Shown: positions 45,054-56,011, counted from the stretch's first letter. The stretch: 64,000 bases of DNA from Cyanophora paradoxa (GCA_004431415.1 QPMI01000062.1:530339-594338), one strand, 5' to 3'. Notes: generated by a model from the sequence alone, not told the origin. Numbers and translations: made by a program.

Positions 45054-47680
45054 ATGGCACGTCAACGGCGGGCAAAGCGGGCGCGTACGGCGCAGGATGA
45101 TGCAGAAGGTAAATCAGAGAGCCGGTTAGAGCGCTCAAAGCGCCCCCCGTCGTCCGAGGGGCGCGCTCAGCATCGAATTCTCATTCGTCGGTAGCAGGCG
45201 ATGCGGCCGCGGGCGAATCGAGCGCGCAGAGTGGACCGCATGCTACTGCGTCGAATAACGTGGCGGCAGCGCCCGCTGGAGGTGCGTTCGCAGGCGAATG
45301 CGCACCTTTAAAAGATCGTCGTCTCCTGCCCTCGCACGCGGCCTCAGTGCTGATCCTTCGCCCTTCTCGTAACGCGCATTAGATTCTGCTGTCGCGGGGG
45401 ACGGGTCGGGCAGCGCATCTGCAGCGTCCAGCTGCAGCGTGGAGGCCGCGGGCACTAGCTCTGTTGACCTGGTGCCGGACGACCGGCAGGCAAAGCGGGC
45501 GCGTACGGCGCAGAATGATGCAGAAGGTGAATCAGAGAGCGGGTTGGAGCGCTCGAAGCGCCCCCGGTTGTCCGAGGGGCGCTCTCAGCATCGAATTCTC
45601 ATTCGTCGGTCGCAGGCGATGCGGCCGCGGGCGAATCGAGCGCGCAGAGTGGACCGCATGCTACTGCGTCGAATAACGTGGCGGCAGCGCCCGCTGGAGG
45701 TGCGTTCGCAGGCGAATGCGCACCTTTAAAAGATCGTCGTCTCCTGCCCTCGCACGCGGCCTCAGTGCTGATCCTTCCTGCTTCACGTAACGCGCATTAG
45801 GTCCTGCTGCCGCGAGGGACGGGTCGGGCAGCGCATCTGCAGTGATCAGCGTGGAGGCCGCAATCGCGGCCGGCAGAAGCCCTGTCGATGTGGTGCCGGA
45901 CGACCTTGTAAGGTACATCCTGCTCCTCACGGCGCGGTGGGAGAGCGACAAGCCCAGCCCGCGGGTTTGCAAGGGCCACTCGCCGCTGGAGCCGAAGGGC
46001 GGCGAGCTCGACGTGTCGCCGGCCCGCCTAGCTCCGTTGAAGGCCGTCTGCCGGCGCTTCCGGCGCCTCGTGGACGGCGCTGGCGAGCAGGCCCGCGTGA
46101 TGCACGTGCTGGAGGAGCCGGACAACGCGGCGGTGCTGGCGCTCGCCAGGCTGCCGAGGAAGGCGCGGGCGGCGGTGCGGCGGGTCGCCGTGCGGGAGGG
46201 CACCGTGACGCCCGCGACCTACCGGAAGCTCTTCTCGGCGCTGCGGCAGCAGCTGGAGGAGTACCATCTCACCATGTTCTCCGGGCACGACCGCGCCGCC
46301 ACGCAGGCGCAGTTCGATGCGGTCGCCGCGGTGGGGCACCTCTCCGCCCTCCGCAAGCTCTACGTAGGCCTGAGCCCCGAGTCGCTCGTCTCGCCCGGCA
46401 TCTTCTCGGGCCCCTCCTTCCTGCAGCCCCTCTCCATGCTCCAGCGCCTCTCCGGCCTCCAGGTCCGCCCGCGGCGCCTCGCGATCACCTCGCGGCCCCA
46501 GACTCATCACGTTTCCGCCGCAGGAGCTCGAGCTGAACATGCCGCTGCCCGTGTCGGTCCTTGAGGGCCTCGTCGGGCCCCTCGCGCCCTCCCTCCGCGC
46601 CCTCACTTTCGAGGCGGCGGTGCGGACCGTGACGCCCCCGGGGGCCCTCTTCGCGGTGGCGGGCCGCCTCCCGCTCCTCGAGCGCCTCGACCTCTCGTTC
46701 TTCAACGAGGACGTCTGCAAGCGGAAGTGGCCGCTCGCCCGCGAGGCCGACCTGTGCTTCCTCTGCGCCCTCCAGCACGTGAAGTGTCCGTTTCGCCCCG
46801 CCCCTCTCCGCTCCTGGGTCTCTGCTCACGGCTCGCGATCGCGGGGCAGCCCTGGAGCTCGGCTGCAACCTCGACTGGTTGGGCTTCCTCGAGTCCATGC
46901 CCAAGCTGGAGCACATGACGGTGAACGTGCAGGGCGACGTGGACGCGGCGCCCGTCGCCGCCGCGAAGTCCCTCCGCTCGGTCACCCTCTCCAACGCCGG
47001 CACCAACGCGGTGGCCGGGAGCCAGCCGTGGTCCTTTCTCAACGCGATCACGGGTCTGAAGACGCTCGAGGTGCCGCCTCTAACCTCTATGCGTCTCATG
47101 GAAGCCGCTCAATGCCCCGCAGGCCCTCCAGCTCCAGCTGCACACCGCCTGCTTCGAGCACCTCGCGAAGACCGACCTCTCCGCGTGGGGCGCCGGCCTC
47201 TCCCGCCTCGTCGTCGGCATGAACGAGGACGACGGGGCGACCTTCCCGGCATCCCTCCTGAAGGCTCGTACCCCTGCGCCTCGCCCCGCTCCGGGCACTC
47301 AGGCGGGCGGGCGCAGCGGCTGGCTGCGGACGTGCCGACGCTGCGGGTGCTGGAGACGCACGGGCACTGCCCCCTCCCCGTCTCCACCGACCTCCTCGCC
47401 ATCTCCCGCCTCAGCTTCCTCAGGGAGCTCATCGTGCGGACCCACCGCCCGCCCCGCCCCGCCCCGCACCCTCCGCGCCGGCCCGCGCCGCGACCAGCCT
47501 CGCCCGCAGGTGGACGAGGCAGTGCTGGAGGAGTACGAGCTGGGGCGGTCGCAGCGGGAGCAGCTGCGCGGCGTCCTCCTCGGCGTCCGCGTCACCTTCA
47601 AGGGCGTGCAGGAGGAGGACGAGGACGAGGACGAGGAGGGCGAGGAGGACGGGGGCGGCGACGGCTCGGCCGAGGAGTAG
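45054..47680 (+). CDS. F-box/LRR-type protein with duplicated N-terminal exons
   Basis: This is a probable substrate receptor of an SCF ubiquitin ligase. MARQRRAKRARTAQDDAE begins exon 1. An internal exon repeats the same basic segment after GDGSGSASAA...SVDLVPDD. The third version continues as VDVVPDDLVRYILLLTARW and LAPLKAVCRRFRRLVDGAGE, an F-box-like module (LPxDLxxxIL...LxxVCRxFRRLV). Leucine-rich segments follow: LSALRKLYVGLSPESLVSPG, LLERLDLSFFNED, LDWLGFLESMPKLEHMTVNV, SLRSVTLSNAGTNA, ITGLKTLEVPPL, LRVLETHGHCPLPVS and LSFLRELIV. The C-terminus is highly acidic (EEDEDEDEEGEEDGGG). All joins used are GT-AG and in frame, but several LRR introns are only approximate. The target is unknown. 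Confidence 0.65.
45073..45850 (+). repeat. Tandem direct duplication, about 418-bp period
   Basis: The segment 45073-45437 recurs at 45491-45850 with few differences. Each copy holds an exon (RAKRARTAQDDAE / QAKRARTAQNDAE) plus its downstream intron and the acceptor side of the next exon (GDGSGSASA). Both copies keep splice borders and reading frame. Confidence 0.85.
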
Positions 47681-47704
47681 TTGTCTAGTTTTCCGCTCGT
47701 TCCA

Positions 47705-47759
47705 GCCACCAAACCCTGTACATCCACCAAACCTTGTACAGCCTCCAAACCCTGTAAAG
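47705..47759. repeat. Short CCAAACCCTGTA tandem repeat
   Basis: Three imperfect units of 17-19 bp (CCACCAAACCCTGTACAT and variants) directly after the F-box/LRR stop, probably in its 3' UTR. Confidence 0.7.
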
Positions 47760-48306
47760 CGACGTTGAACATGACCGTTTTTGGACCCGGAGGACCCCGG
47801 GAGCGGTTGCAAGGACGGGGCCGGGCAGGGGCGCGGCGAGGGAGGGGGCGCCGGCGGCTCGATCCGATGATCCGGAGCTCAACTCGGCGAGGCCTAGATG
47901 TTGCAGTGCCGCAGTGCAATATATAATGGCAAGGCGGGGCAGGGCCGCCGGGCAGCAGATCGAGTGTGTATCCACATATGCTACTAGACCAGTGGCTCCC
48001 CCAAAAGGGGAATCCATTGCATCGACTTCACTGTTAATTCGATCGAAAAAAAAGACGCAGGAAGCAAGGGATCAGAGCGGAGCGGAAATCAACCTAGGCG
48101 GAGCGGTGGGGGGAGTGGGGCGCGGGCAGTGGCGGGGCGCGGGGCGGCCTCGCCGCCCGAGGAAGGGGCGAAGGGAGAGAGGGGGAAGAGGGGGGGGGTG
48201 AGGGGGGGGATGGGGGTTGGGGGGGGTTGGGGGGGGGGGGGGGCAGGAAGCAGAACATGGGCGGGCAACGGAGTAAAGCGGGGGCGGAGCGCCCTCGTCT
48301 CAAAAC
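47760..48306. other. Intergenic region with G-rich tracts
   Basis: No clear gene. Positions 48185-48243 hold repeated runs of G8-G13. Positions 48036-48098 resemble 52171-52238 at the 3' end of another gene. Confidence 0.5.
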
Positions 48307-49573
48307 TTATCTTCGAGAGGGTCCTGGCGGTAGACGCGGGTGAGGGGGCGCCCCGCGAAGACGCGCTCCGAAGACGCGCTCCAAGCGCGTCTTCGCCTTG
48401 AAGTCCTCGAGGAGCTCGCCGAACCGGCCGTCGTACTCGTCGGGCGGGTTCTCCCCGTCGAAGGTCAGGCAGAGGTTCACGTCGACCTCGGGGCGGAGGC
48501 CCCGCAGGACCTGGCCGGCGGTCGGCGGGGCGGGCATGGGCCCGGGGCGGCGAGCAGCTGCAGAGGGGGTATCTCGAAGGGGCGGACACGTTGGGGGCAC
48601 TTGGGGGGCGCTTGAGCCGAAGTGTGACAATGAGACGCTGGAGGGCCGGGAGCGCCACGATCGCTTCCGCTTGCTCTTTCTTCAGCGGCGTTTCGAAACG
48701 CAGGCGCAGGTCCGCGAGGGTGCGCGCGTCTGGAGGGAGCGGTGGCGGGCCAGGGCGAGGGCCCGGCCCACCGAATTCGGAGACGAGCTCGGCTTGAGCC
48801 GCGCGAGGCGGGGGAGGCCGGCGGCCAGCTCCGCGAGGCGGCGCAGGACGCCCACGTTCCGCGCTGACGAGGTCCTCCTCGTAGACAATCTTCGATCCCC
48901 TGCTGCGACGACGACGGACCCACGAGGCGCTCGACGACGGACCCACGAGGCTGTGCGGAAACGCTGCAGCTAGCGCTGGCGAGGAGCGTGCACACGGCCC
49001 CAACGGTGGTGCCAGAGGCTCGGCTGCGGGTCGAACTCGGCTCTGAAGGAGACACTCCCGCTCGCGCTGAGCCGCAGCTTCCGCTCCCTGAAAAGTGCCG
49101 CCGCCGCATTCGCGCTGCAGGCTGCAGCTGCGCACTTCCTCGCCACTCCGCTTGAGCTCATGCCCAGCTTTGCTTCGTGCACGTGCGCGCTTCAAGTGCA
49201 CGCTGCGAGGCCTTGCTGGTGCCCCTGTCGCAGTCTCTTTCAAGGGCTTGGCCCGCAGATTGAAGGGTCTCGTCGAGTACCCGCTGCCAAAGCCTGCGAC
49301 CCAGCGCGCTCTTAGCTGCGACAAGCACGCAGCCGGAGCGATACATCTGCACCTGCACACGCCGCGCAGGGGCCAGCTCGCCTGCAGTCCGAGTGCCTTG
49401 AAGATAGCGCTTATGACCGCGTCCGGCAGCGCATCGAACGCTCCCAGTGCTTGCGGCGGCGCGGCTAGTGATGTGGGCGGTTCGCGGCGGGCCCGCTTCC
49501 TCGCGCGCCGGGCCCCGCCGGCCCATGCGGACCATGCTGCTTTGCGGGGTACGCGACGGGTTGCCGGCTCCAA
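48307..49573 (-). CDS. F-box protein (divergent)
   Basis: A basic N-terminus (RRARKRARREPP) is followed by LGAFDALPDAVISAIFKALG and ASWPLRGVC. This is an F-box with the usual LPDxxxxxIFxxL...LRGVC pattern, split by an intron and continued as SALGRRLWQRVLDET. The middle is hard to splice. Later blocks LAELAAGLPRLARL, TLADLRLRFETPLKKEQAEA and IVALPALQRLIVTLRLK look like leucine-rich repeats. The end carries VDVNLCLTFDGENPPDEYDG and FGELLEDFKAKTRLERVF. The start at 49573 is only 110 bp from the divergent coiled-coil gene. The C-terminal end at 48307 is the best stop, but an extension to a TAG at 48094 is possible. Probable SCF receptor; target unknown. Confidence 0.5.
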
Positions 49574-49682
49574 GCCTCAGGCCGCGGCTCGAAGCCGGTC
49601 AGACGCGTCAGTTAGGGCCGCCGGCGCCGGCCTGCGACGCGCACGGAAGCCCGGCAGAGGCATACGAACAGCTACGAGACCG

Positions 49683-51797
49683 ATGGAGTCCGGGGAGTCC
49701 AAGATCCCATGCCTCTCCGAGTTTCTCGCGTGCCTAGGCGGCCCGTCCGGTCAGGACTCGCGTGCGGCGCCGAACACGCCCCAGCTAGACGTGCTGCGAG
49801 ACCAGATTGTCGCTACGCAGGCTCGGGTGCGTGCCAGAACATTCCCGAACACAGCAGCCACGGTCGCCTAATTGCATCCTCCTCGTACGCGTCCCGCAGG
49901 CCCTGGACAGCATTTTGGAGCAGGCGAGAGCGAAGTCAGATGTGCTCGAGGCCCGCCTGCAGACTGCTCTCGAGGAGGCGCGCATCCATCGAATCGCCCG
50001 ATCGGAGGCCGAGGCCGAGGCTGGCAGGCTCCGAGCCGCCCTCGACGCGGCGAAAGATTTCAGGGGCAAAGTGGAGCGGGCGATGGCGAGCCAAGCTACG
50101 GCGGCCTCCGAGCAGCTGCAGCGCGCAGCCGCCGCCGTGCAGAGCGGCCTCGACGCCTCTCGCTTCCAGGAGCAAGCCGCCGAGGCTGAACGGAGGATGG
50201 CCGAGGCGGAAAAGGTTCGGTTTCGCCTCCCTCCAACACGCTCGCCCACTGAAGTCCGACGGTCTCGAGCGCAGGAGATCGTTCGTCTACAGGCGGAGCT
50301 CCGAGCCGCTGCATCGGACGCGCAGGCCGTACGCACGCTGCAGGAGGGGCAGGATGCTCTCCGGCGCCAGGATGCTCTCCGGCGCGACCTGAGAGGTGCG
50401 AATCGCCTGTTGGACTCGCACTCGTGCCCGTCCTCACTCGCGGGGCGGCAGAGAGCGAGCGGCGGGCAGCGGAGAGCGGTGCGGAGGCGGACCGCCTGCG
50501 CGCGTCGCTGGAGCTGCTGCAGAGCCAGCGCGCATCCGCGGCCGAGGCCCGCCGCCCCTTCGCACACGCGCCCCTACGCATGCCGCTGACGGCGCGTCCC
50601 CCACAGGCGCTCGAGGGGAGGCTGGCGGAGGCGCGCGGGCGGGAGGCTGCCCTGCAGGCCTCCCTCGCCGCCGAGAAGGCCCGCCCCGCCGCCCCGCCGC
50701 TCCGCACGCCCGGCAAGCGGGCGCTGAGGGCGACCGCAGGAGCGCGCGGGGGGCTCGAGGCGGCGGCGGCGGCGGTCCGGCGCGAGGCCGACGAGGCGCG
50801 GCGGGGCCTGGAGGGGGCGCTGGAGGCGGCGCGGGCGCGGGTGGCGGCCCTCGATGCGGAGGCGAGGGCCGCGGCGGAGCAGGGGCGGGAGCAGGCGCGG
50901 AGGCACGAGGAGCAGGCCAAGGAGGGCTCCCGCACGGCGGCGGCCCGCGCGGAGAAAGAAGTCGAGCGGGTGCGGTGCGAGGCGGCGGCGCGCGAGGCGG
51001 CGGCGCAGCGGCGCGAGCAGGAGCTCGCCGCCGAGCTCGAGCGGCTGCGGGCGGACCTGGCGGCGCGCGATGCGGCGGCCCAGCAGAGGGAGCGGGCGCT
51101 CGCCGCGGAGACCGAGAGGCTGCAGCGCGAGCTGCGGCAGCGCGACGCGGCGGCGGCCAAGGCGGAGAGGGACGGGGAGCGGCTGCGGGGCGAGCTGCGG
51201 GGGCGGGAGGCGGCGGCGGCGGAGCTGCGGGAGAGGCTGCGGGGGAAGGAGGCGGAGGCCGGCGAGCTGGCGCGGCGCGCGGAGGAGCTGCAGGGGAAGC
51301 TCGAGCGGCTCGAGCGCGAGCGCGGGCGCGAGCGAGAACGGGAGGCGGCCCGCCCCGAGCCCGGCTCGACCTTCCGGACGGTTGCCGTGCGCCCTGTCCC
51401 TGACTGATCCGGATCCCTGTGCACGGCCCTCCCCTGACGGGGGCGCGCGCAGGCGTTCCTCACGCCGCCGGCCTCCCCCGCGCACACCGTCGTCGGCTCG
51501 CCCGCGGTGCGCCCCGTCTAAACCCCGTCTCCGGCGGCTCCCGAATGCTCACTGCGGCCGCAGGCGACGCCCTCGACGCCGGCGACTCCGCTGCCGATGG
51601 CGTACACATACTCGCCCCAGCACCAGTCGCCAGCGCAGGGGCTCTCGAACTGGGGCGATCCCCTCGTCGGGTACGACACGGCGGGGCGCCCCATCTACAG
51701 GGGCCCCCGTGGCGGCCTCTACTATATCACGGGCTCCGGCGAGCGGCGCTGGCCCGGCAAGGCCCTCAGGATGGCCACATGGCTTCCCGGAGTATGA
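49683..51797 (+). CDS. Coiled-coil protein with C-terminal PBCV-type basic adaptor motif
   Basis: MESGESKIPCLSEFLACLGG starts a short globular head. Then a very long Ala/Glu/Arg-rich coiled coil runs for some 450 residues (ALDSILEQARAKSDVLEARL through LQGKLERLERERGREREREA), like cytoskeletal, basal-body or tethering proteins. A Pro-rich linker (AFLTPPASPAHTVVGSPA) ends at 51506. The frame would stop at TAA 51521, but removing a 57-nt intron (51507-51563: GTGCGC donor, CTCAC box, GCAG acceptor) continues in phase 0 into a 77-residue final exon. That exon contains GYDTAGRPIYRGPRGGLYYI and ends KALRMATWLPGV. YxGPRGGxYY is the core of the PBCV-specific basic adaptor domain described from chlorella viruses. 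Upstream exons use the same intron type. The adaptor could also be a separate 66-residue gene starting at 51597. Confidence 0.65.
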
Positions 51798-52235
51798 GTG
51801 CCGGTCCATCCTGATCCACGAGGCGATCCAGGTGCCGGTCCTGCGGCGGCCCTCGCCGTGCCCCAACTACAGCCTTATGAATTCGAGCCTGACACACCTC
51901 CGGGGCCGCCTGGGGAGGGGGTGGGGATGGGGGGGGGGGGGGGGGGGGGGTGTATATGATGTCATCGGCCTCGAGGCGTACAAGGGGTACAACGCACTGT
52001 ACATGGGTTCCTTTAAACGGCCTCCACCGCGTCGAGCAGCGGCAAACCGGACTACGCGGGCAGGAAGATTTAATCTCGATGGCCGTGGGCTCCTGGCTCC
52101 CCGGGTGGAAGCACCTTGCGTTCAGGCAACGTTAGCCGGGGCGCCGGCGTTCGAATTCCGAGTTCACGTTGATTCGATCGAGAAAAAGGCGCAGCGGGCA
52201 AGGGAACAGAGCGGAGTGGAAATCGGATGATCAAC
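51798..52235. other. Intergenic region with G22 run
   Basis: G-rich stretch 51915-51950 with an uninterrupted run at 51929-51950, then moderately AT-rich DNA. No gene was found. Confidence 0.5.
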
Positions 52236-54655
52236 CTACAGGTCCGGTTTGTAGGCGAGGCCGGGGTCGGGGCCGGCTGGGGGCAGAGGGGCGGGTGCGG
52301 TGGCGGGGCGGGGGGCGGCCTCGGCGGGGCCGCGCGGGGGCAGGAGGCCGGAGAGCTCGAGGAGGGCGGCCCCGTCCTGCAGCAGGTACGGCACGTACGC
52401 GAAGTTCCACCGCGGGCCCCGGATCCGCGCCTCCCCGGCCCCGGGCCCCTTCCCCGGCCCCGCCTTGGAGGAGCCGGGGCGCAGGGCGCCGGCCGAGGCC
52501 GCCCGCGTGATCGTCCGCGCGTTCCCGATCGCCAGCGCCGCCAGGCGCGGCTGCCGCGGCGATAACGTTCAGGCACGGCGGGAGGGGCGCAGCCAAAGGG
52601 TGGGACCGCGCGGCGCACGTCGGAGGCCTGGAGGGCGAGGGCGGCGTTGGGGTTGTGGAGCTCGGAGGGGCGGGCGCCGGCCCCCGAGGGCGGGCGGGCG
52701 AGCACGCGGTACCGCAGCGCCGGGGGCGATGCCGCGCGCGCCCCCGCCGCCGCGCTCTGCGGTCGCGCCTCCGGGAGGGGGATGTTGGGGTACGCCGACC
52801 ACGGCCGCCGCGTGTCGTAGTCCTGGCGGCCAGGGGGGGTGAGCCGGGGCCGAGGCCGGGGCCGGGGGTACGGGAAGCGCACCGCGTACGGGTCCTCCTC
52901 CTCGGGCGGGGAGCTCCAGCGCCGAGGCGGGTGCCGCGCAGCGCGGCGGGCCCCGCGGGGGCGGTGCTGGGCCGGCCGGGGCCCCCGCCGCGCCCCTCGT
53001 CGAGGCGGCGGAGGCGGCGCGCTGGGGCCGGGCGGGTGCCGCGGGGCGAGGAGGCGGCGCGCGGGCGGGCGCAGTGGACGCGGAGGCGGCGGAGGCGGGG
53101 CGGGGCGGCTCGAGGGCGAGGGCCTGGGCGGGGGCCGAGGGCGGGCGCTGCCCTGCGTGCCTCCGCACCAGCCGGTCCATCTGCGCCCGCCGCGTCAGGC
53201 ACGGGAGGCCGAGCCGAACAAAGAAGCTGCGGGGCGGGCCTGGGCGAGCTGGCCGTGCATGGCGGAGGCCATGTGCGCCGCCGCCCGCCGCTCCACGCTC
53301 TCCTTCTCCTTGAAGAGCCAGCTCTGCGCGCCGCGCTCTCGGCGGGGCGCCCCGCGGGAGAGAGGGAGGGGGGAATGGGTCGCGGACCTGGAGGGTCACC
53401 GCGACGGCCGGCGGCGGCGGGGCCGCCATGCGGGACGGCGAGCCCGAGCCCGAGCCGGAAGCGGGGCGGGGCTGGGGGGCCGGGGAGGCGCTGGCGCCGA
53501 GCGACGCCGTGCGGGGCCGCTCCGGGGAGGCGTCGAGCCCCCGGGTGCCCCCTCCTCCCCCGCGGGGGCCGTCGCCGGCCGCGCCCCGCGGGCATCCCCG
53601 TAGAAGAGCTTGCTGTAGACGTGGCCCAGGTCTCCGTGGGTGGGGCCCGCGTCCGGGCCCGCCGTGCGCGGCCGCCCCGCCACCGAGTCCGGCACGACGG
53701 CGCCGCTGGGCGGGGGCCCGAGCCCCGCGACGGAGCGGGCGTGCGCGAGGGCCTTTTCCGAGCGGGCGGGGCGGAGGGCGTTGGCGCGGTTCGCCCGGAC
53801 CCGCGCCTCGACCCCCATCCTCGCGTAGACGGAGCCGAGCGGGTGCTGCCCGTACACCGTCCGCCGCGCCGGCGCCTCTGCGAGCAGGCTCTCGTTGGCC
53901 ACCGCCTCGAAGTGGCTCTTGGGGAAGCTCGTCCGCCGCCGCAGCGCCTCGCTCCGGCCCTCCAGCCCCGGCGTCGGCGCCCGCGCCGCGCTCGGCGTCC
54001 CCAGCGCCGGCACCGTCAGGCTCTCCCGCAGGATCCGGCCCGTCCCGAAGACCTCCTGCGCCGGCGCGCGTGAGGGGCGGGCCGGGTGCGGGGCAGGGGC
54101 GCCGCGCGGCACCTCGGGCATGCGCTGGTAGCGCTCGTACGGGATGACCCCCGAGGGGTCCAGCTCCTCAGCCTCCTCCTCCCCCTCCGGCTCCGGCGAC
54201 CCCGGGAGATCCCCCTCGCCGGGCACGGCCCCGCCCTCCTCGGCGATCGAGTGCTCGTACTGCTCGAGCAGCGAGGCCTGGGAGCCCGGCGGGCGCAGGG
54301 GCGGCGCCGCGGGGCGCTCGCGGGCGGGGACGAGGGCGAGGTCGGGGGCGGAGGGCGTCTGCCGCAGCTGCTCCTCGTGCAGCGCCGCGACGCGACGCTC
54401 GAGCTGCGAGAGGCTCGCGGAGAGCGCCTCCTCCGCCGCCTGCAGCCGCGCCGCCTCCGCCGCCGCCGCCCCGCCGCTCGGCTTCAGCGACGACCGCCGC
54501 GGACGCACCACAGGCGCCGGCGCCAGCGGCGTGTCCTTAGTGACCACTGGGCTCCACCCCGACCCCGGGCTCGTTTGCCCAAGCTCCACATCTGTCTCTA
54601 CGCACGCGGGCGGATTAGGGCGGCCGGCGCAGCGCCGCATCAGCATCGGGCGCAC
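52236..54655 (-). CDS. Large Arg/Pro/Ala-rich protein of unknown function
   Basis: I do not recognise this family. The first long exon (54655-53590) has non-shadow composition: VETDVELGQTSPGSGWSPVV, a short coiled coil (AARLQAAEEALSASLSQLER), SQASLLEQYEHSIAEEGGAV, VIPYERYQRMPEV, RRTSFPKSHFEAVANESLLA, YGQHPLGSVYARMGVEARVR and GDLGHVYSKLFYGD. Later exons give KEKESVERRAAAHMASAMHG, YDTRRPWSAYPNIPLPEARP, LHNPNAALALQASDVRRAVP and, at the C-terminus, GPRWNFAYVPYLLQDGAALL ending GLAYKPDL. Repeated Tyr/Asn-centred short motifs in a disordered Arg/Pro matrix recall ciliary or microtubule-inner proteins, but this is only an impression. An alternative start lies at 54734 (MTPRLAPSQRSDSS), which did not splice in frame. 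It is probably one gene, but internal introns are uncertain. Confidence 0.5.
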
Positions 54656-54734
54656 TTGTAAAGGACTTGAGCTTGCCCCTCTTCACCGGCGGGCTGCTGT
54701 CAGACCGCTGGGACGGAGCGAGTCGCGGTGTCAT

Positions 54735-55060
54735 CGCTCAACCGCCGGCAGCTTGACGAGGGGGGGCTTAAGTGCCGTCTATAAATGTGTAGCTAAGGGT
54801 CCGAAGGAGTTACGCCGCTCCAGGGCGCCCGGAATCGACGCAAAGGCGAGCTCCAAATCGAGCTCGAGGTGCGTGCCAGGCGTTGGCAGGAATGATGAGA
54901 TTCGAGCTCAGCTAGAGGAATATGTCAGTTTCTTGCTAGTGGCGGCGCTCGGAGCAGTCGGGCTAGCCGCTGCTTTTTGCGTAGCGTACCCCACTGGACA
55001 CTCTTCTGAGCTCTTCAAAGCCACTGCCCCAGCATTTGGACGCATCCCCGGTCCTCCTCG
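54735..55060. other. Region between unknown gene and rnpA
   Basis: About 330 bp of likely divergent promoter. A + strand frame here encodes a hydrophobic stretch (FLLVAALGAVGLAAAFCVAY near 54930-54990), but it lacks a suitable ATG and a clean join to rnpA, so I do not call it coding. Confidence 0.4.
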
Positions 55061-56011
55061 ATGCAGCTGGGACGGGTGCTGTTCACCGCCGGCCTGCCCT
55101 GCGCGGCCCCGGCGCGTCGACCCTCGCCGCTCTGCTGGCAGCCCGCGCCCTTCGCGCAGCCGCTTCGAACCGTACACGCAGGTGCCCATGGCCCAGGGAG
55201 AACTGCTCAGAGCCGTTCCTGACCTCGCCCGCGCCTCGCAGCCCCGCAGCTGCCGACGCAGCGTCGGCGCTGGTGCGCGGACCACCAGCAGCAGCCACGC
55301 GTGATCCGGTGGACGGCGAGCGCGCAGGCGAGCTCGGAAAGCGCCTCGGTGGCCCGCGATCTTGAGAACGGGAGGACGCTGAAGCAGGCGGCGGGGTGGA
55401 AGACGAAGTCAAAGCCGATCACGGAGATGCCGAGCTCGGCGGCGGAGATCGGGACGAGATTCCCGCGGTGCGTTCGGATCGTGGACCCGAAGGACTTCGC
55501 GTACGTCTACCACCGCTCCCGGAGGCGCGTCGGCCGCCTCATCATCGTCGACGCCGTCTTCAACGCCGGCTCCGGCTCCGAGGGCGGTGCGCCCCGCACC
55601 GGAACCTTCTCCCGAGCCGGCCCGGCAGCTCACCTTGTTGCGGCGGGCAGGCTACGCGCCGGTACCGTCGCCGTTCGCGCGGGTGGGGGTGACGGTGTCG
55701 CGCAAGTACGGCAAGGGCCACGAGCGGGTGCGCTTCAAGCGGATCGTGCGGGCGGCCTTCCGGAACATCCAGCAGGAGCTCCCGCCCGGCCTCATGTTCG
55801 TCGTCCGGCCCCGAATGGCCTCTAAGGACGGTGCCCGCGCTGTTGTTTTCTCCGAGCGCTCCCCGCCGCCCCCCCGGCCCCGCCCCCCTGACTCCTCCCC
55901 CGCGCAGCCAAGTCGACGGACATCGCGCAGGAGATGAAGGAGCTGCTCTTCAACGAGCGCGGCGGGTCCGGCCCCGGCCAGCATGCGCAGCAGGCCGCCC
56001 CCTACACGTAG
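55061..56011 (+). CDS. rnpA: Bacterial-type RNase P protein subunit, nuclear-encoded, organelle-targeted
   Basis: Four exons (55061-55181, 55242-55586, 55651-55830, 55908-56011) join to exactly 250 codons. All three introns are phase 1. Residues 1-40 (MQLGRVLFTAGLPCAAPARR...) are Arg/Ala-rich without acidic residues, like an organelle presequence. The RnpA fold follows at about residues 113-235: RIVDPKDFAYVYHRSRRRVG (the RxxxFxxVxxxGxRxxG strand), then ARVGVTVSRKYGKGHERVRF and KRIVRAAFRNIQQELPPG, the RNR helix with central cleft, then LMFVVRPRM and a C-terminal helix. RnpA binds the RNase P RNA and the 5' leader of pre-tRNA. The GKGHERxxFKRxVR spelling resembles chlamydial RnpA more than the cyanobacterial form as I remember them. 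The usual RNR is RVR here. It would need an organelle-encoded RNase P RNA. The C-terminal tail is Gln/Gly-rich. Confidence 0.87.

Noticed and set aside
51597-51797. Stand-alone 66-residue gene with the PBCV-type motif
   Set aside because: Possible, but the in-phase 57-nt intron from the coiled-coil gene with standard borders is the simpler model. It is kept as an alternative in the feature.
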